64,000 nucleotides of DNA from positions 1 through 64,000 of the forward strand of contig NZ_AKJZ01000040.1 of assembly GCF_000282055.1 (NCBI RefSeq). The letters run 5' to 3'. The notes beneath the pieces were generated by a model that was not told the DNA's origin, did not search any database, and saw only the letters and a program-made list of their open reading frames with translations. This document shows, piece by piece, positions 33,856 through 41,680 of the stretch; within the stretch, counting starts at the first letter, position 1, and the number at the start of each line of letters is the position of its first letter. The position numbers and the translations under genes were made by a program. Origin of the DNA: Flavobacterium sp. CF136. GTDB lineage: Bacteria > Bacteroidota > Bacteroidia > Flavobacteriales > Flavobacteriaceae.

Positions 33856-34533
33856 CTACTTTTCAATCTTTTCAAAAGCATTTTTTACCATTTCTTTTTC
33901 TTTAGGAAACCAGCCCTGAATCATTAAAGCAACTCCAAAAACCATTAAAACAATACTAATAACTTTTTTTATTTTTAGAATATTGCTTGGTGTCATTTTA
34001 GACTTTAATTGTTTGGCTAATAATATCTTAATACAATCAACCAGTAAATAAGTTACAATAACTGCAGTAAAAAAAGTAAACATTCTTGAATTTTGCATTT
34101 CTAATTTTGGCCCGACAGAAATAATAACAGCCAGCCAAAAACCAAGAACACCAATATTAATAATATTCAATAAAAAGCCTTTTATAAACAGACTTCCGTA
34201 GTTTCTTTTTATAATATCACGATCTATTTCTTCGTCATTAATCTTTTCTTCTTTTTTTAATTTTACAAAAGAAATAATACCATATGCCAGCATTATAATT
34301 CCTCCAAAAATAAAAAGAGCAGGTTTATCTTTTAGGCTCTGAATTAGTCTGTAACTTCCTAAATAAGCGATTGCTATAAAAAATATATCACCTAATACTA
34401 CACCAAGATCAAAAACTATTGCAGCTCTGAATCCTTTTGTAATACTGGTTTCCAGTAGTATAAAAAATACCGGGCCAATCATAAAACTTAAAAAAAGTCC
34501 CCATGGCAGCCCAGCTAAAATATCATTTATCAT
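33856..34533 (-). CDS. LysE-family translocator
   Basis: A 225-residue inner-membrane exporter with about six hydrophobic segments. The opening LPWGLFLSFMIGPVFFILLETSITKGFRAAIVFDLGVVLGD is the LysE/RhtB signature; the conserved GPV and G-x-x-x-G-D positions are present. Members export amino acids such as lysine, threonine or homoserine; the substrate cannot be told. It lies 15 bases after a DUF2807 gene, so the two may be cotranscribed. Confidence 0.85.
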   Translation of the reverse strand: MINDILAGLPWGLFLSFMIGPVFFILLETSITKGFRAAIVFDLGVVLGDIFFIAIAYLGSYRLIQSLKDKPALFIFGGIIMLAYGIISFVKLKKEEKINDEEIDRDIIKRNYGSLFIKGFLLNIINIGVLGFWLAVIISVGPKLEMQNSRMFTFFTAVIVTYLLVDCIKILLAKQLKSKMTPSNILKIKKVISIVLMVFGVALMIQGWFPKEKEMVKNAFEKIEK

Positions 34534-34548
34534 TAAAATACGATTAGT

Positions 34549-35217
34549 TTACTTTATTTCTTCTATTTTTCCTCCAAAAACTGTTTTCTGATTAATTTGT
34601 TTTGGTTTTCCATAAATGTAAATAGAGCCTCCTGCGCTAACTTTTGCATCAACTAAAGTAGAAGCATTCACATCTGCTTTTCCTCCCGCAGAAACACTTA
34701 CTTTCGTTTGAGCAGTATCTAATTTACTTGCTAAAAGATAACCACCGGCTCCTAATTTTGCATCCTGGTTTGAAGCTTTACCTGATAAAGTAATTTCTCC
34801 TCCCGAAACAGAACTTACATTTAGTTTATCTACATCTACATCTGCATTTATTTTACCTCCTTCTTGTGCACTAACCTTAAAAGAAGTTGCTTTTATAGTT
34901 TCTTTACTTGTAACTACTGCCCCTTCATTAACATCAATAAGTTCTATATGTTTATAATAAACAGTAATATCTAAATCATCACCTGACAATAATTTTGGGA
35001 AAGGCATTCTTAATTTTAATAACCCTTGTTTATTAACCACTTCAACTTCAGATTCTCGGGCTCCTTTTATTACAATCTTATTATCTGACGATTGTACTAA
35101 TTTTACATGTAATTTATCGAATACTTTTACAGAATCAAAATCTCCTAATTCTTTGGTAACCTGACCAAAAGACAATTGCGCAACTAATATTGAAGCACCT
35201 ATAATTAATTTTTTCAT
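34549..35217 (-). CDS. Exported DUF2807 (head-GIN-type) protein
   Basis: A 222-residue protein with signal peptide (~1-18, ending LSFGQ). The mature protein has short repeated beta strands such as VKVFDKLHVKLVQSSDNKIVIKGARE, SAQEGGKINADVDVDKLNVSSVSGGEITLSGKASNQDAKLGAGGYL, the DUF2807 pattern of a beta-solenoid. Function unknown; probably periplasmic or surface-located. It lies between rnr (upstream, 24 bases) and the LysE gene. Confidence 0.85.
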   Translation of the reverse strand: MKKLIIGASILVAQLSFGQVTKELGDFDSVKVFDKLHVKLVQSSDNKIVIKGARESEVEVVNKQGLLKLRMPFPKLLSGDDLDITVYYKHIELIDVNEGAVVTSKETIKATSFKVSAQEGGKINADVDVDKLNVSSVSGGEITLSGKASNQDAKLGAGGYLLASKLDTAQTKVSVSAGGKADVNASTLVDAKVSAGGSIYIYGKPKQINQKTVFGGKIEEIK

Positions 35218-35241
35218 GTTTTTCTTTTTTTAATTTAACAA

Positions 35242-37422
35242 CTATTCAGCTCTTCGTAAAAAATGAAAATCTAATTGTTTTTTAACCAAATCTGCATTTT
35301 TTACTTTAACGTAAATTTCATCTCCTAATTGTAAAATACTGTTTGATGTCGCACCAACTAAGGCATACTGCTTTTCATCAAAAGTATAATAATCATCTTT
35401 TATTTCACGGATTCTAACCATTCCTTCACACTTGTTGGAAATGATTTCAACATAAATTCCCCATTCGGTAACACCGGAAATAACACCCAAAAACTCTTCA
35501 TCCTGATGATCCTGCATGTATTTAACCTGCATATATTTAATACTGTCACGCTCAGCATTAGTCGCTAAACTTTCCATATTAGAACAATGCTGAGATTTGG
35601 TTTCATAAATTTCTTCATCTACAGATTTGCCTCCATCAAGATAATATTGTAATAATCTATGCACCATAACATCAGGATAACGACGAATTGGCGATGTAAA
35701 GTGACTGTAATAATCAAAAGCTAAACCATAATGACCAATATTATCTGTCGAATATTTAGCTTTACTCATACTTCTAATAGCAAGAGTATCAATTAAATTC
35801 TGCTCTTTTTTACCATTTACCTCTTCCATCAAAGCATTTAATGATTTTGAAATATCGCCTTTATTACGGAAATCAATTTTATAACCAAATTTAGCAATTA
35901 CAGCTGCCATCGCAATTAATTTATCTTCATTTGGTTCATCGTGGATTCTGTAAACAAATGTTTTCTTTTGTTTACCAATATATTCTGCGACTTTTCTGTT
36001 GGCCAAAAGCATGAATTCTTCAATAAGATGATTAGCGTCTTTTGAAATTTTAAAATAAACTCCTTCCGGCTCACCTTCAGCATCTAAATTAAATTTTACT
36101 TCAACTTTATCAAAAGAAATTGCTCCATTGGCCATTCTTTTCTTTCTTAAAATCTTAGCTAATTCATCTAATTTTAAAGTTGCATCTACAATTTCATCTG
36201 AAACAACATAAGATTCTCCAGTAATTGAAATATCAATCGGAATCGTATTGTCTTTTGTTTCAATGATATATTGTGCTTCTTCATAAGCAAATCTCTGGTC
36301 AGAATAAATTACTGTTCTTCCAAACCATTGGTTAATAACCTGCGATGTTGGAGAAACTTCAAAAACAGCAGAAAACGTATATTTCTCTTCATTCGGACGT
36401 AATGAACAGGCAAAATTAGATAAAACTTCAGGAAGCATTGGCACTACTCTATCGACCAAATACACTGAAGTTGCTCTTTGATAAGCTTCGTCATCTAAAA
36501 TTGTTCCTTCTTCCAAATAATAGGAAACATCGGCAATATGAATTCCTATTTCGTAATTTCCGTTCTCTAATTTTTTGAAAGACAAGGCATCATCAAAATC
36601 TTTTGCATCTTTTGGATCTATCGTAAATGTTAGCGTATCACGCATATCACGACGTTTAGCAATTTCAGATTCCTGAATTGAAGTATCAATTTTTTGTGCA
36701 TACACCTCTACTTCTACCGGAAAATCTGCAGGCAAACCATATTCAGCCAAAATAGCATGAATCTCAGTATTATGTTCTCCTGGTTTTCCTAAAACACGAA
36801 TTACAGATCCAAACGGACTATCAGCTCTTTTTGGCCAGTCTTCAATTGTAACTAAAACAACATCACCATTTTCAGCTTCTCCAATTTTATCTTTCGGAAT
36901 AAAAATATCCGTATACATTTTAGGATTTGCAGTTGAAACAAAAGCAAAATTTGCCTGAATATCTATTACTCCGACAAAATCTGTTTTATTTCTTTCTATA
37001 ACTTCAATTACCTCACCTTCAGGTCTTTTTCCTTTTCTTCGGTTATAAACGTAAACTTTTACTTTGTCTTTATCCAGTGCACGATTCAAATTATTGGTAG
37101 GGATAAAAACATCTTCCGTAAAATCAGGGCAAATAAAATAAGCTGTTTTACGGCTTGTCATATCTATTGTTCCTTCGTAATAATCCTGACTAATTGCTTT
37201 TACCAAATATTTACCAGGTTCAGATTCTACTATTTTTTTTGAAGCAGCCAGGATTTTTAAATCTTTTATAATCTCGTTTCTGCTTTTTGTATCGTCAAGT
37301 TCTAACTTTGCTCCTATCTGTTTGTAATTAAATGCTTTATTTGGGCTTTGCGATAAAATCTTTAATATTTTACTTGAGAAATCCTTCTCATTTTTTATCG
37401 GCTTTCTAATTTTCTTACTCAT
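35242..37422 (-). CDS. rnr: Ribonuclease R
   Basis: A 726-residue processive 3'-5' exoribonuclease. N-terminal winged-helix region, two cold-shock-type domains, then the RNB catalytic core with DPKDAKDFDDALSFKKL (acidic metal ligands near residue ~275), RATSVYLVDRVVPMLPEVLSN and HFTSPIRRYPDVMVHRLL. A C-terminal S1 domain (FLGVISGVTEWGIYVEI...) follows. Degrades structured RNA and defective transcripts. Possibly first gene of a unit with DUF2807 and LysE genes. Confidence 0.95.
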   Translation of the reverse strand: MSKKIRKPIKNEKDFSSKILKILSQSPNKAFNYKQIGAKLELDDTKSRNEIIKDLKILAASKKIVESEPGKYLVKAISQDYYEGTIDMTSRKTAYFICPDFTEDVFIPTNNLNRALDKDKVKVYVYNRRKGKRPEGEVIEVIERNKTDFVGVIDIQANFAFVSTANPKMYTDIFIPKDKIGEAENGDVVLVTIEDWPKRADSPFGSVIRVLGKPGEHNTEIHAILAEYGLPADFPVEVEVYAQKIDTSIQESEIAKRRDMRDTLTFTIDPKDAKDFDDALSFKKLENGNYEIGIHIADVSYYLEEGTILDDEAYQRATSVYLVDRVVPMLPEVLSNFACSLRPNEEKYTFSAVFEVSPTSQVINQWFGRTVIYSDQRFAYEEAQYIIETKDNTIPIDISITGESYVVSDEIVDATLKLDELAKILRKKRMANGAISFDKVEVKFNLDAEGEPEGVYFKISKDANHLIEEFMLLANRKVAEYIGKQKKTFVYRIHDEPNEDKLIAMAAVIAKFGYKIDFRNKGDISKSLNALMEEVNGKKEQNLIDTLAIRSMSKAKYSTDNIGHYGLAFDYYSHFTSPIRRYPDVMVHRLLQYYLDGGKSVDEEIYETKSQHCSNMESLATNAERDSIKYMQVKYMQDHQDEEFLGVISGVTEWGIYVEIISNKCEGMVRIREIKDDYYTFDEKQYALVGATSNSILQLGDEIYVKVKNADLVKKQLDFHFLRRAE

Positions 37423-37530
37423 ATATCTTTTCTTATAAAGTTTAAAATTACAAATAAGATATCAGATAACAGATTTTAACAATTAGAATTATTAAAATTA
37501 TAACTTTAGTATCTTTACAAAAAGACCTTT

Positions 37531-37764
37531 ATGGAAAGCTTTAAAACGATTGCCATATTCAATTACGACCACGAAACGGTTATTCTTAAACATTTATTAG
37601 AGCAGGAAGGAATTCCTTATTTTTTTGAAAATGAAATGACACTTTCTGTTGTACCAATGTATTCTGCAGCGCTCGGTGGCATCAAACTCAAAGTTCATCC
37701 CAACGATTTCGAACAGGTTCAGGAAATTCTGGACAGTCTTAACAATCCTCTCAAAATCGTTTAA
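37531..37764 (+). CDS. DUF2007-domain protein
   Basis: A 77-residue protein: TIAIFNYDHETVILKHLLEQEGIPYFFENE ... YSAALGGIKLKVHPNDFEQVQEILDS, the DUF2007 (putative signal-transducing) fold resembling a PII-like ferredoxin fold. Divergent from rnr, with a near-consensus -7 box TATCTTTA at 37510-37517. Function unknown. The long gene-free stretch begins right after its stop. Confidence 0.8.
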   Translation: MESFKTIAIFNYDHETVILKHLLEQEGIPYFFENEMTLSVVPMYSAALGGIKLKVHPNDFEQVQEILDSLNNPLKIV

Positions 37765-38400
37765 ACCAATCTATTTTCCAATTTTAAATATTTTTTTTCT
37801 TTTTAAACTTTCAAAGTTGTCAACATATATTAAATACAACAAAAAGAAAAATTTAAATTTAATTAATTTTTGATGGTTATTATAGCGTGTTAATATGTGC
37901 AATAATTTTATTTTTAAATGTATTGAAATGAAGTTTTACTTATTTATATAGAGTTATCAACATAGTTATATTTTGTTAAATGATTAATTTATAAGACTTT
38001 TTGTATTTTAATTAACAACGGTTCACAACTAAAAACGAATTCATTTTGTAGATAACTTCATAAAGTGAATTTTGTTGAAAATGGCATTTTTGGTATTGAT
38101 AACTTTTATAAAAATTCATCAAACTTTATTAGGTTATTTCATTCGGATTTTGGATTAGGTTTTTTTTCGACACAACCAAAAAATACTTCTGATTTTCTAT
38201 CTTGACTTATCAACAAATAATGTTAATTTAAAGTTAACTGAATATCAACGAATTATGATTTTGTATTAACATTCTTAAATTTTAACAAAAAAAATATTTA
38301 TTATTAATTGATAATCAGTATATTATAGAGATTTAAAAATTGTTGATAACAGATAATGCTTTGATATAAAGTGAGTTATAAATTATGTTTTTTTCTCCAC
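37765..38400. other. Candidate chromosomal replication origin (oriC-like)
   Basis: A gene-free, very AT-rich stretch with DnaA-box-like 9-mers. TTATCAACA occurs at 37954-37962 and 38207-38215 on plus, and at 38341-38349 on minus. Near matches are TTGTCAACA (37817-37825), TTATCTACA on minus (38047-38055) and TTATCAATA on minus (38094-38102). Gene direction switches from mostly minus on the left to mostly plus on the right, and a parS cluster lies 16 kb away. dnaA is not adjacent. No ORF or RNA gene is visible. Confidence 0.5.
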
Positions 38401-38496
38401 GAATTTCATAAAATATGCCCGAATTATAATTTAATTATTTAGGCGTACTTTTTAAGTTTAAAGAAAAAAATTAGTGCAAATTTGTGAAATTCATGG
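38397..38496. repeat. Palindromic intergenic repeat, copy C
   Basis: CCACGAATTTCA (38397-38408) is mirrored by TGAAATTCATGG (38485-38496) with one mismatch, the widest-spaced of the three related repeats. Confidence 0.55.
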
Positions 38497-38539
38497 CTAA
38501 CTTTTTCCTAATTAGTGTGCAGCTACGATATTCTTTGGC

Positions 38540-38547
38540 TAAATTTG
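38540..38547 (+). promoter_or_regulatory. -7 box of rpiB
   Basis: TAAATTTG, 30 bases before the ATG at 38577. It excludes the upstream in-frame ATG at 38484. Confidence 0.55.
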
Positions 38548-38576
38548 CAGGACACAACTTAAAAATATTATTTACA

Positions 38577-39008
38577 ATGAAAATTTCGATAGGAAACGAT
38601 CACGCAGGACCGGAATACAAAAAAGCAATAGTTGCTATGCTGAAAGCAAAAGGACATGAAGTAACCAATTATGGAACAGATTCTGAAGATTCTGTTGATT
38701 ATCCTGATTTTGGACATCCGGTTGCGAATGATGTTTCTGAAGGAAAAGCCGATTATGGAATTGTAATCTGCGGAAGTGGAAACGGAATTGCAATGACGGT
38801 TAATAAACACCCAAAAGTAAGAGCTGGTTTATGTTGGACGAAAGAAATTGCAGTTTTAGTACGCTTACATAATGATGCTAACATTATTAGTATCCCGGCG
38901 CGTTTTACCTCAATTCCGCAAGCAGTAGAAATGGTTGAAACTTTTCTGAATACTGAATTTGAAGGCGGAAGACACCAAAACAGAGTGAACAAAATTGCTT
39001 GTCAATAA
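38577..39008 (+). CDS. rpiB: Ribose-5-phosphate isomerase B
   Basis: 143 residues. Interconverts ribose-5-phosphate and ribulose-5-phosphate in the pentose phosphate pathway. Starts MKISIGNDHAGPEYK; ICGSGNGIAMTVNKHPKVRAGLCW and the HNDANIISIPARF segment are the RpiB/LacA active-site motifs. The frame is open upstream to 38484, but those 31 residues precede the promoter and overlap a repeat. A CDF transporter starts seven bases after the stop. Confidence 0.93.
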   Translation: MKISIGNDHAGPEYKKAIVAMLKAKGHEVTNYGTDSEDSVDYPDFGHPVANDVSEGKADYGIVICGSGNGIAMTVNKHPKVRAGLCWTKEIAVLVRLHNDANIISIPARFTSIPQAVEMVETFLNTEFEGGRHQNRVNKIACQ

Positions 39009-39014
39009 ATAAAA

Positions 39015-39932
39015 ATGGGTCATAACCACAGTCATCATCACGGACATTCACACGAAGTAACAGGTAAAAATTTATCAATTTCGATTGTTTTGAATATTGG
39101 TATTACTGTTGCACAAATTATTGGCGGATTTATATCGGGAAGTTTATCTTTACTATCTGATGCGCTTCATAATTTTAGTGATGTTATTTCTTTGATTTTA
39201 AGTTTTGTGGCACATAAATTGGCAAAGAAAAAACCAAATTCTTCAAGTACATTTGGTTATAAAAGAGCAGAACTTCTTGCCGCATTTATAAATGCGGCAA
39301 CTTTAATTATAGTAGCCATTTTCTTGATTTATGAAGCAATTGTGAGATTTTCAGCACCAGTCATTATTAGTTCTGATCTGGTTATTTGGTTGTCAGTTTT
39401 AGGAATTGCTTTCAATGGTTTTTCGGCTTTAATCATAAAAAAAGATGCAGACCATAACTTAAATATGCGATCTGCTTATTTACATCTTTTTACAGATATG
39501 ATGGCATCTGCCGCTGTTTTGGCAGGTGGATTTTTAATGAAATATTTCCAGTGGTTTTGGGTTGACAGCGTCATTACATTAGCAATTGCGATTTACCTCA
39601 TTTTCATGAGTTTCGAATTATTAAAATCTTCAACAAAAATGCTTTTGCTTTTTACACCGAAAGATTTAAATATTGAAGAAATTGCTGAAAAAATTCATAA
39701 AATTTCTGGAAATCATCGTTTATACCACATCCACCTTTGGCATTTAAATGATAATGAACTTCACTTTGAAGCACATTTAGATTGTAAAGAGAATATCTCG
39801 ATTTCAGAATTTAACGTGATTGTTTCAGAAATTGAAGAAGTTTTATTTCATGATTTTCATATTAGTCATTGTACAATTCAACCTGATTTTGGAAAAGATT
39901 GTAATAAAGAATATGTTCTTCAGAATGAGTAA
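39015..39932 (+). CDS. Cation diffusion facilitator (zinc/cobalt-type efflux)
   Basis: 305 residues. The His-rich N-terminus HNHSHHHGHSHE is typical of CzcD/ZitB-like metal-proton antiporters. SDALHNFSDV (TM2) and HLFTDMMASAAVL (TM5) carry the transport-site Asp/His residues. The C-terminal cytoplasmic domain has the regulatory ferredoxin-like fold (HRLYHIHLWHLNDNELHFEAHLDC). Likely exports Zn or a similar divalent cation. It is in one unit with rpiB (six-base gap). Confidence 0.88.
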   Translation: MGHNHSHHHGHSHEVTGKNLSISIVLNIGITVAQIIGGFISGSLSLLSDALHNFSDVISLILSFVAHKLAKKKPNSSSTFGYKRAELLAAFINAATLIIVAIFLIYEAIVRFSAPVIISSDLVIWLSVLGIAFNGFSALIIKKDADHNLNMRSAYLHLFTDMMASAAVLAGGFLMKYFQWFWVDSVITLAIAIYLIFMSFELLKSSTKMLLLFTPKDLNIEEIAEKIHKISGNHRLYHIHLWHLNDNELHFEAHLDCKENISISEFNVIVSEIEEVLFHDFHISHCTIQPDFGKDCNKEYVLQNE

Positions 39933-40063
39933 ATCTCATTTTTCATATTAATTAAATAAGTCCTACTTCTGAAGTATCAAATATTTCAAAAAAATTGGGT
40001 GCTACGCACCAAAGAAATAGTAAACCAGCCGGATTTTATAATTCACCCATTTTTATAAAAACG

Positions 40064-40137
40064 TTAATTCAGTCAATAGACTGACTCAATTTACATTAAT
40101 TCAGTCAACAGACTGACTCAATTTACATTAATTCAGT
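40064..40137. repeat. 32-bp direct repeats with internal palindromes, operator-like
   Basis: Two near-identical 32-base units (40064-40095, 40096-40127; one base differs) and a 10-base third part. Each unit contains TCAGTC-nnnn-GACTGA. The third part runs into the -7 box at 40137, so a regulator could bind in and above the promoter. Confidence 0.7.
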
Positions 40138-40144
40138 ATCTTTG
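40137..40144 (+). promoter_or_regulatory. -7 box of the AAA/DUF4143 gene
   Basis: TATCTTTG, 25 bases before the ATG at 40169, directly downstream of the 32-bp repeats. Confidence 0.6.
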
Positions 40145-40168
40145 TAATGTAATTCTAACTTAAATAGA

Positions 40169-41311
40169 ATGAAAAAGCATTTAAAAAGAGCAATAATACA
40201 AGAATTTAAAAAAAAAGTAATTCCAAACAAAGTCTTGATTTTACTAGGAGCAAGGCGTGTTGGAAAAACAGAACTTATCAAAAATTATTTGGAAGAAATT
40301 CCAGTCAATAGTTATTTACAACTTAATGGGGAAGATATTAATGATGCTAATTTACTTAAAGAACGTTCTGTTCATAACTATAAACGACTTTTATCAGGCA
40401 TTGATTTATTAGTAATCGATGAGGCCCAGAATATTGCTGAAATAGGTTTAATTCTTAAATTGGTCGTGGATTCAATTGAAGGAATCAAAATTATTGCCAC
40501 AGGTTCATCGATGTTTGATTTGAGTAATAAATTAGGTGAACCATTAGTTGGAAGAAAAAACACATTATATTTATTTCCCTTGTCGCAGATTGAATTTTCT
40601 GAAAATGAAAATTATAAACAAACACTCGAAAATTTAGAAGAGAGAATGCTTTTTGGCGGTTATCCCGAATTAGTGCAATATGACAGTTGGCAAGATAAAA
40701 AAGAGTATCTTTTTGAAATTATCAATTCGTATTTATTAAAAGACATTTTGGTTTTTGAAGGCATCAAACATGCTGATAAAATTTATGATTTACTACGCTT
40801 AATAGCTTATCAAATAGGAAAAGAAGTTTCGGTTCAGGAATTGGCTAATCAATTGCAGCTCTCAAAAAATACGGTTGCCAACTATTTAGATTTACTTTCG
40901 AAAGTATTTATCCTTTTTAAAGTAGAAGGTTTTAGTCGAAACTTACGCAAAGAGATAGTGAAATCAAACCGATGGTATTTTTATGATAATGGTATTCGAA
41001 ATGCTATTATCAACAATTTTAATACACTTGATTCAAGAAACGATGTTGGCGATTTATGGGAGAATTATTTAGCTTACGAAAGAATAAAAAAACAGAATTA
41101 TCAGAAAATAAAAACTAACAATTATTTTTGGCGTACTTATGATCAGCAAGAATTGGATTGGCTGGAAGAAAAAGGAGATAATCTTGAAGGATTTGAATTT
41201 AAGTGGAATGAAAATAAAAAGGTAAAAATTCCAACTGCATTTGCAAAAGCTTATCCTGACGCGGTTTTCAATCTTATAAATAAGGCTAATTATTTAGATT
41301 TTATCACTTAA
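40169..41311 (+). CDS. AAA ATPase with DUF4143 domain
   Basis: 380 residues. Walker A LLGARRVGKTELIKNYL (residues ~26-42), Walker B LLVIDEAQNI (~80-89) and a sensor-type KIIATGSSMFDL. Then a short winged-helix stretch (SVQELANQLQLSKNTVANYLDLLSKVFILFKV) and a C-terminal DUF4143 region with NYFWRTYDQQELDWLEEKGDNLEGFEFKW, whose D/E-x-K layout resembles a restriction-like nuclease. The cellular role of this family is not settled. Its last 18 bases overlap the end of the convergent DUF1294 gene. Confidence 0.85.
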   Translation: MKKHLKRAIIQEFKKKVIPNKVLILLGARRVGKTELIKNYLEEIPVNSYLQLNGEDINDANLLKERSVHNYKRLLSGIDLLVIDEAQNIAEIGLILKLVVDSIEGIKIIATGSSMFDLSNKLGEPLVGRKNTLYLFPLSQIEFSENENYKQTLENLEERMLFGGYPELVQYDSWQDKKEYLFEIINSYLLKDILVFEGIKHADKIYDLLRLIAYQIGKEVSVQELANQLQLSKNTVANYLDLLSKVFILFKVEGFSRNLRKEIVKSNRWYFYDNGIRNAIINNFNTLDSRNDVGDLWENYLAYERIKKQNYQKIKTNNYFWRTYDQQELDWLEEKGDNLEGFEFKWNENKKVKIPTAFAKAYPDAVFNLINKANYLDFIT

Positions 41312-41563
41312 TTTAAGATAAACTACCATAATCTGAATAAGAAAAATTGCAGAAAATTTCACAATAAAAGAGGATTTACTCGTTTTATGTTTAAAAATCA
41401 ACATAGCCAATAATAATCCGGCCGAACCGCCAAAAAGAGCAAAAGAGAAAAGCATTTTTTCAGGAATCCTGCGTTTATTTTTGCCTGCCAGATACTTATC
41501 ATATCCGGCGATGAGAAAAGTAAAACCATTTACAATTAAAAAATATATTAATAAAATTTTCAT
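41294..41563 (-). CDS. DUF1294 membrane protein
   Basis: 89 residues with about three hydrophobic segments. FLIAGYDKYLAGKNKRRIPEKMLFSFALFGGSAGLLLAMLIFKHKTSKSSF is the DUF1294 pattern (YDK, RIPE, GG, HKT). Function unknown. The C-terminus overlaps the convergent AAA gene by 18 bases. Confidence 0.85.
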   Translation of the reverse strand: MKILLIYFLIVNGFTFLIAGYDKYLAGKNKRRIPEKMLFSFALFGGSAGLLLAMLIFKHKTSKSSFIVKFSAIFLIQIMVVYLKLSDKI

Positions 41564-41680
41564 AGGCTTAAAATTAGAAACAAAGATATTATTTTAGCCA
41601 GGTGAATGATCAATTTGCGACTATGGTTTTAAGTGGCAGATTATCTTATTTTATAATTAAGAAATTATTTCATTAAAAGT

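Noticed and set aside
33611..33919. 102-residue plus-strand ORF
   Set aside because: It runs through tRNA-Cys, its terminator and the end of the LysE gene.
38484..38576. Upstream extension of rpiB
   Set aside because: It covers a repeat arm and the TAAATTTG promoter, so translation should start at 38577.
39998..40010. GGTGC-TAC-GCACC hairpin between the CDF and AAA genes
   Set aside because: A single short palindrome without T-run or repeats nearby. I cannot assign it a role.
40064..40137. 32-bp repeats as a CRISPR array
   Set aside because: The units are directly adjacent with no spacers and no cas genes are present. They fit an operator array better.
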